This document shows positions 6,533 through 9,272 of a stretch of 9,272 nt of DNA, piece after piece. The notes under the pieces were generated by a model. It was not told the origin of the DNA. It made no database searches and was given only the letters and a program-made list of their open reading frames with translations. Position 1 is the first letter of the stretch. The number at the start of each line of letters is the position of its first letter. The stretch covers positions 1-9,272 of the forward strand of contig PWWF01000387.1 in NCBI GenBank assembly GCA_003561595.1, in the 5' to 3' direction. The position numbers were made by a program, and so were the translations under genes. This DNA is from Paracoccaceae bacterium. GTDB taxonomy: Bacteria > Pseudomonadota > Alphaproteobacteria > Rhodobacterales > Rhodobacteraceae.

Positions 6533-7714
6533 CTATTCCGCTGCGTTCATTGCGGCGCGCATGTCACCACCCATCGGGTCTGCCTCATCATCGCGCTGCT
6601 GCATGGTCAGGGGAAATTCCTCTTCCGGCAGCCCTTCGCGCGACAGCAGCACGGCCACGGGGCGCGCGGCGGGGATATGCGAGCAGATGATCATGGCCGA
6701 CACCATGAAGGGCACCGCCAGGAACATGCCCGGAATACCCCAGACAGCGCCCCAGAAGGCCAGCGATATGATGATCCCGAAAGAGGACAGGCGCAGCGTC
6801 TTGCCCATCAGCATCGGGTCGATGACATTGCCCAGCAGGAATTGAGTCATCCCCGCCAGCACGAAGATCAGCACCGCGGTCTGCGGTTCCGGCACCTGAA
6901 TATAGGCCACCAGCGTCACGATCAGTGTCGCGATGATCGACCCCACCGAAGGGATGAAATTCAGCACGAAGGTCAGCAAGCCCATCGCCACGGCGAATTC
7001 CAGACCGAAGACCCGCAGCAGCAGAAAGATCGCGATGCCTGTCACGGTCGAAATGAGCGCCTTGACCAGCAGATAGCGGTTCACCCGGCGGATGATAGAG
7101 CCCATGATCGCGCTGATGCGGCGCGCCTTGGCCTGATCTTCCATCAGGTTTTCCAGCTTGGTGCCGAACCAGACACGTTCGGCGAACAGAAAGCCCACGA
7201 ACAGGATGATCAGCACTACCTGACTGAGGATCGTGCCCGCCTGCCCGGCAGCCGAACGCAGATAGCTGGAAATCTCGATGGAGCGCACAGTTGCCAGCAC
7301 CGATGCCTCGACATCCTCGCCCATCCACGAAAACATCTGCGCGACGGCGCGCTGCGCGTCATCGGTATAGGAGAGGGTCGTGGACAGCACCGTGTTGATC
7401 TGCGAAATCACCAGCCCCGCCAGCGTCAGCAAACCCGACGCGATCAGCGCCACTGCGACGATGGAGGCCAGCCAGTTCGCGATGCGAAAATTCCCGATGC
7501 GCAATTGCGAGATCGAGTTGATCGCATCCGCCGTCAGCGAGAACAGGATGATCGCGATGGCCAAGGCAATCAGGATGAACTTGGCCTGCACCAGCAAAAA
7601 CAGCACCACCGCAAAGGCGATGATCCCCATAAGCCAGGTCTGCAGGCGGAACTTTTCGGTAAAGGTCAGCCGCGAGCCCACGACATTCGGGGATTGTTTG
7701 ATCGTGTCCGACAT
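6533..7714 (-). CDS. AI-2E/PerM family multispanning membrane protein
   Basis: The 393-residue product belongs to the AI-2E transporter (UPF0118, PerM-like) family of inner-membrane proteins with about eight helices. A short cytosolic N-terminus (1-27) is followed by helices near 28-68 (LMGIIAFAVVLFLLVQAKFI, then LIALAIAIILFSL) and 82-105. A soluble segment spans about 106-160, and further helices lie at about 168-190, 218-275, 285-305 and 315-345. The family-type GLLTFVLNFIPSVGSIIATL stretch and the GNVIDPMLMGKTLRLSSFGI stretch are clear. The C-terminus is charged and probably cytosolic. Some members have been linked to autoinducer-2 export and others to ion or osmotic homeostasis, so the substrate cannot be stated. 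No strong ribosome site precedes ATG 7714, but the N-terminus fits. It is a monocistronic unit with its own promoter. Confidence 0.92.
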   Translation of the reverse strand: MSDTIKQSPNVVGSRLTFTEKFRLQTWLMGIIAFAVVLFLLVQAKFILIALAIAIILFSLTADAINSISQLRIGNFRIANWLASIVAVALIASGLLTLAGLVISQINTVLSTTLSYTDDAQRAVAQMFSWMGEDVEASVLATVRSIEISSYLRSAAGQAGTILSQVVLIILFVGFLFAERVWFGTKLENLMEDQAKARRISAIMGSIIRRVNRYLLVKALISTVTGIAIFLLLRVFGLEFAVAMGLLTFVLNFIPSVGSIIATLIVTLVAYIQVPEPQTAVLIFVLAGMTQFLLGNVIDPMLMGKTLRLSSFGIIISLAFWGAVWGIPGMFLAVPFMVSAMIICSHIPAARPVAVLLSREGLPEEEFPLTMQQRDDEADPMGGDMRAAMNAAE

Positions 7715-7757
7715 AGCAGATCGATTTCATCCGTTGCTGGGCCGTTTGCAAAGAAAC

Positions 7758-7786
7758 AGTATGGGGCCTATTGCAGACAGGGACAA
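7758..7786 (-). promoter_or_regulatory. Sigma70-like promoter for the AI-2E family gene
   Basis: On the minus strand TTGTCC (7786-7781) and CATACT (7763-7758) are separated by exactly 17 bases. Each matches four of six consensus positions. A start near 7751 would give a leader of about 37 bases before ATG 7714. This is a pattern match only. Confidence 0.4.
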
Positions 7787-7810
7787 GAGCATGACGCAGG
7801 AAAGTGACCC

Positions 7811-7822
7811 GCGCCCCGGCGC
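7811..7822 (-). terminator. GC inverted repeat after the diheme cytochrome gene
   Basis: GCGCC-GG-GGCGC lies 4 bases after the cytochrome c stop codon. As RNA it could form a tight GCGC stem with a four-base loop. No T-run follows, so it is a weak terminator candidate at best. Confidence 0.25.
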
Positions 7823-7826
7823 AGGG

Positions 7827-8708
7827 CTAGCGTGCGCGCAGGATATAGGCGGCGATCGCATCGCGTTCGGATGTGGGCAACTGGTGCAGATTATTGACGA
7901 CAGCCGCCATGGTGCCGCCCACCACATCGAAGTCGGGGGTAAAGCCCGTGTCCAGATAGGCGCTGATGTCAAAGGCGGTCCAGTCGAACCCCTCGCCCGC
8001 GATGGCCGGAATGCGCCCGCGCCCCGACGGGTTGGGCGCGCCCCGCAGCCATTGATCATGGTCCAGCGCACCTAGCGCGTTGCGGGGCGTATGGCATTCG
8101 GCGCAATGCGACAGCGCTTCGGCCAGATAGCGCCCGCGTTCCTCTTCCTCGGACAGATCGCCAGTGATCACCCACTCATCGCGCAGGAACAGCGCCTTCC
8201 ACAGCCCCACGCCGCGCCGGATGTTGAAGGGAAAGCCAAGATCATGCGCGCGCGAGGGCGTCGCATCGGCGGGAAGCGTCATCATGTAGGCATAGAGGTC
8301 GGCCATGTCCTGCAACTCGGCCCGAACATAGCTGGTATAAGGAAAGGCCGGGTAGTAATGCCGCCCATCGGGTGAGATGCCGCGCATGGTCGCATTGATG
8401 AACTCTGCCTGCGACCAGTCGCCGATCCCGTGGTCGGGATCGGTGCTGATATTGGGCGCGACGAAAGTGCCGAAATCGCTGGGGAATTCGCGGCCGCCTG
8501 TCAGCAGCAGCGGGTCCACATCGCTGCCCGGCGCCATGTGGCATGACCCGCAGCCCGCCGCCAGAAAGATGTCGCGCCCGGCATCGGAATCGCCCTCTAT
8601 CCCGGCAAGACTGTCCGCCTCCAGCGGATCAGGCGCGCTGAGCCACCACAGCCCCGCGCCCATGGCCAGCAGGACGATACCCAAACTGATTGCAAGCCTG
8701 CGCCACAT
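7827..8708 (-). CDS. Membrane-anchored diheme cytochrome c
   Basis: The 293-residue protein has an N-terminal hydrophobic segment (4-23, between WRR and SAPDPLE) with no clear cleavage site, so it is probably anchored in the inner membrane with its body in the periplasm. Two c-type haem sites are visible, CGSCH at 53-57 and CAECH at 202-206, giving two class I-like domains. These resemble the cytochrome subunits of alcohol and gluconate dehydrogenases (GRHYYPAFPYTSY at 116-128, FPFNIRRGVGLWK at 159-171). Domain 2 has the expected axial Met at about 267 (GGTMAAVVNN). In domain 1 the position after PYTSY where I expect Met is Ala (YVRAEL), so its sixth ligand is uncertain. No dehydrogenase subunit is adjacent. 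It follows cytochrome c' after 27 bases and is probably cotranscribed with it. The likely role is electron transfer; the partner is unknown. Confidence 0.9.
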   Translation of the reverse strand: MWRRLAISLGIVLLAMGAGLWWLSAPDPLEADSLAGIEGDSDAGRDIFLAAGCGSCHMAPGSDVDPLLLTGGREFPSDFGTFVAPNISTDPDHGIGDWSQAEFINATMRGISPDGRHYYPAFPYTSYVRAELQDMADLYAYMMTLPADATPSRAHDLGFPFNIRRGVGLWKALFLRDEWVITGDLSEEEERGRYLAEALSHCAECHTPRNALGALDHDQWLRGAPNPSGRGRIPAIAGEGFDWTAFDISAYLDTGFTPDFDVVGGTMAAVVNNLHQLPTSERDAIAAYILRAR

Positions 8709-8735
8709 GTTCAGGTTCGCCCTGCCTGGTGCAGC

Positions 8736-9194
8736 TTAACTGGCTTCGTCGCGATGTGCCTCGTGGCAGGCCTGACAGGTCTGACCCATCGCGCCCACAC
8801 CGGCGCGCATCTCATCAAGCCCGTCACCCGCAACATCCTGCAACGATTCTGCCGCCATCTGCAGCGCGCCGAACTTTTCGACAAAATCATCCAGATCTTC
8901 CCAGATCGAGATATTGGCGCGGGTTCCATCGACCGCCTCGGAATCCGTTCCCTCGGGCCAGAGGCGCCCCTGATCCAACCGCGTCAGGTGATAGAGGTTG
9001 TCCGCCGCCACCTGTGCTGCGCCCGCATCATAATCCATGCGGCCCTGCGCCATGCCCCCCAATACGGCGAAGTTGTGCGAGTAGAGCTTGAACTGCCCCT
9101 GACGCGCGGCGATTGCCGGGTCCTCATCGGCGGTGGCGGGCAGCGCCAGCCCCATGGACAGGGCGCAGGCAGCTAGGATCGGGCGAAAGGTCAT
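8736..9194 (-). CDS. cycP: Cytochrome c' (periplasmic, class II)
   Basis: Cytochrome c' is a periplasmic four-helix-bundle haem protein that binds nitric oxide and protects denitrifying and phototrophic proteobacteria from it. The 152-residue precursor has a signal peptide (1-22, LSMGLALPATA then DEDP). The mature part begins with the helix-A motif AARQGQFKLYSHNFAVLGGM, and the single haem site CQACH is near the C-terminus (140-144), followed by EAHRDE, the order expected for class II. Aligned by eye with Rhodobacter capsulatus cytochrome c' (AREAYF), the distal haem-pocket residue is Phe35, like Phe14 there, which restricts access of a sixth ligand. ATG 9194 has GGAG 8 bases upstream. It is the first gene of a pair with the diheme cytochrome c. 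An FNR/NnrR-like palindrome lies upstream at 9239-9252. Confidence 0.93.
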   Translation of the reverse strand: MTFRPILAACALSMGLALPATADEDPAIAARQGQFKLYSHNFAVLGGMAQGRMDYDAGAAQVAADNLYHLTRLDQGRLWPEGTDSEAVDGTRANISIWEDLDDFVEKFGALQMAAESLQDVAGDGLDEMRAGVGAMGQTCQACHEAHRDEAS

Positions 9195-9238
9195 GGCAAG
9201 GACTCCGATAATGAATGCACCGCGACGGTAACCCGGAT

Positions 9239-9252
9239 TTGTAACAGATCAA
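9239..9252. promoter_or_regulatory. FNR/NnrR-like palindrome upstream of cytochrome c'
   Basis: Read toward the gene the site is TTGAT-CTGT-TACAA. One half-site is the perfect FNR half TTGAT; the other matches at three of five positions. Crp/FNR-family regulators such as FNR and NnrR commonly control nitric-oxide and low-oxygen genes, so the context is suitable. The centre is only about 51 bases from the ATG, which leaves little room for an activator at -41.5. The true start site, or a repressor role, is unknown. Confidence 0.3.
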
Positions 9253-9272
9253 CCTAGCAATTTCGTGATCTC

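Noticed and set aside
6677..7807. A 376-codon plus-strand frame opposite the AI-2E family gene
   Set aside because: It is His/Gln/Arg/Asp-rich, as expected for the antisense of hydrophobic membrane helices, and no ribosome site or family is seen.
9201..9205. GACTC (a GANTC methylation site for CcrM) overlapping the cytochrome c' ribosome site
   Set aside because: GANTC is short and occurs several times by chance in the window, including inside coding sequence; no regulatory claim is justified.
1..9272. Mobile elements, CRISPR arrays, tRNA or rRNA genes, toxin-antitoxin or phage-defence genes
   Set aside because: No transposase, terminal repeats, regularly spaced repeats, or RNA gene signatures were seen; every gene fits a housekeeping or respiratory role except the small membrane protein of unknown function.

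Overview
The window looks like chromosomal DNA of a high-GC alphaproteobacterium, most likely order Rhodobacterales (Rhodobacter/Paracoccus/Roseobacter group). I base this on the wording of the proteins (FtsQ, MurB, the PAS protein, guanylate kinase, cytochrome c'), strong GC bias at third codon positions, the murB-ddl-ftsQ gene order, and a CtrA-type TTAA-N7-TTAA site. No database search was possible, so the taxonomy is an inference. I see no mobile element, CRISPR array, tRNA or rRNA, and no stretch over 300 bases without a gene.

Region 1 (1-3817, minus strand) is a piece of the division and cell-wall (dcw) cluster. In transcription order it holds a PAS-domain protein, murB, ddl and ftsQ, which runs off the left edge. 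MurB completes UDP-MurNAc, Ddl makes the D-Ala-D-Ala dipeptide for the same precursor, and FtsQ is a divisome scaffold. murC, the usual upstream neighbour of murB, is not next to it here; the PAS gene leads the operon. FtsQ has an unusual acidic, Pro/Ala-rich cytoplasmic extension of about 130 residues.

Region 2 (3818-4005) is a divergent, comparatively AT-rich promoter region with a perfect TTAA-N7-TTAA box between the PAS/mur operon and yicC-gmk.

Region 3 (4006-6526, plus strand) holds yicC (endoribonuclease family), gmk (guanylate kinase, 3 bases downstream), a small protein with two membrane helices, and 5-formyltetrahydrofolate cyclo-ligase. Several short inverted repeats flank the small gene.

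Region 4 (6533-7714, minus strand) is an AI-2E/PerM-type multispanning membrane protein. It converges on the cyclo-ligase gene with only 6 bases between the stop codons, and a sigma70-like promoter lies upstream of it.

Region 5 (7827-9194, minus strand) is a two-gene cytochrome operon: cytochrome c' followed by a membrane-anchored diheme cytochrome c. An FNR/NnrR-like palindrome sits upstream of cytochrome c'. The pair fits nitric-oxide defence or periplasmic electron transfer.

Most of the window is ordinary housekeeping sequence and I do not see a clear new multi-gene system. The points most worth following are the FtsQ extension, the CtrA-like box, the PAS gene at the head of a split dcw cluster, and the diheme cytochrome with no obvious Met ligand in its first domain.
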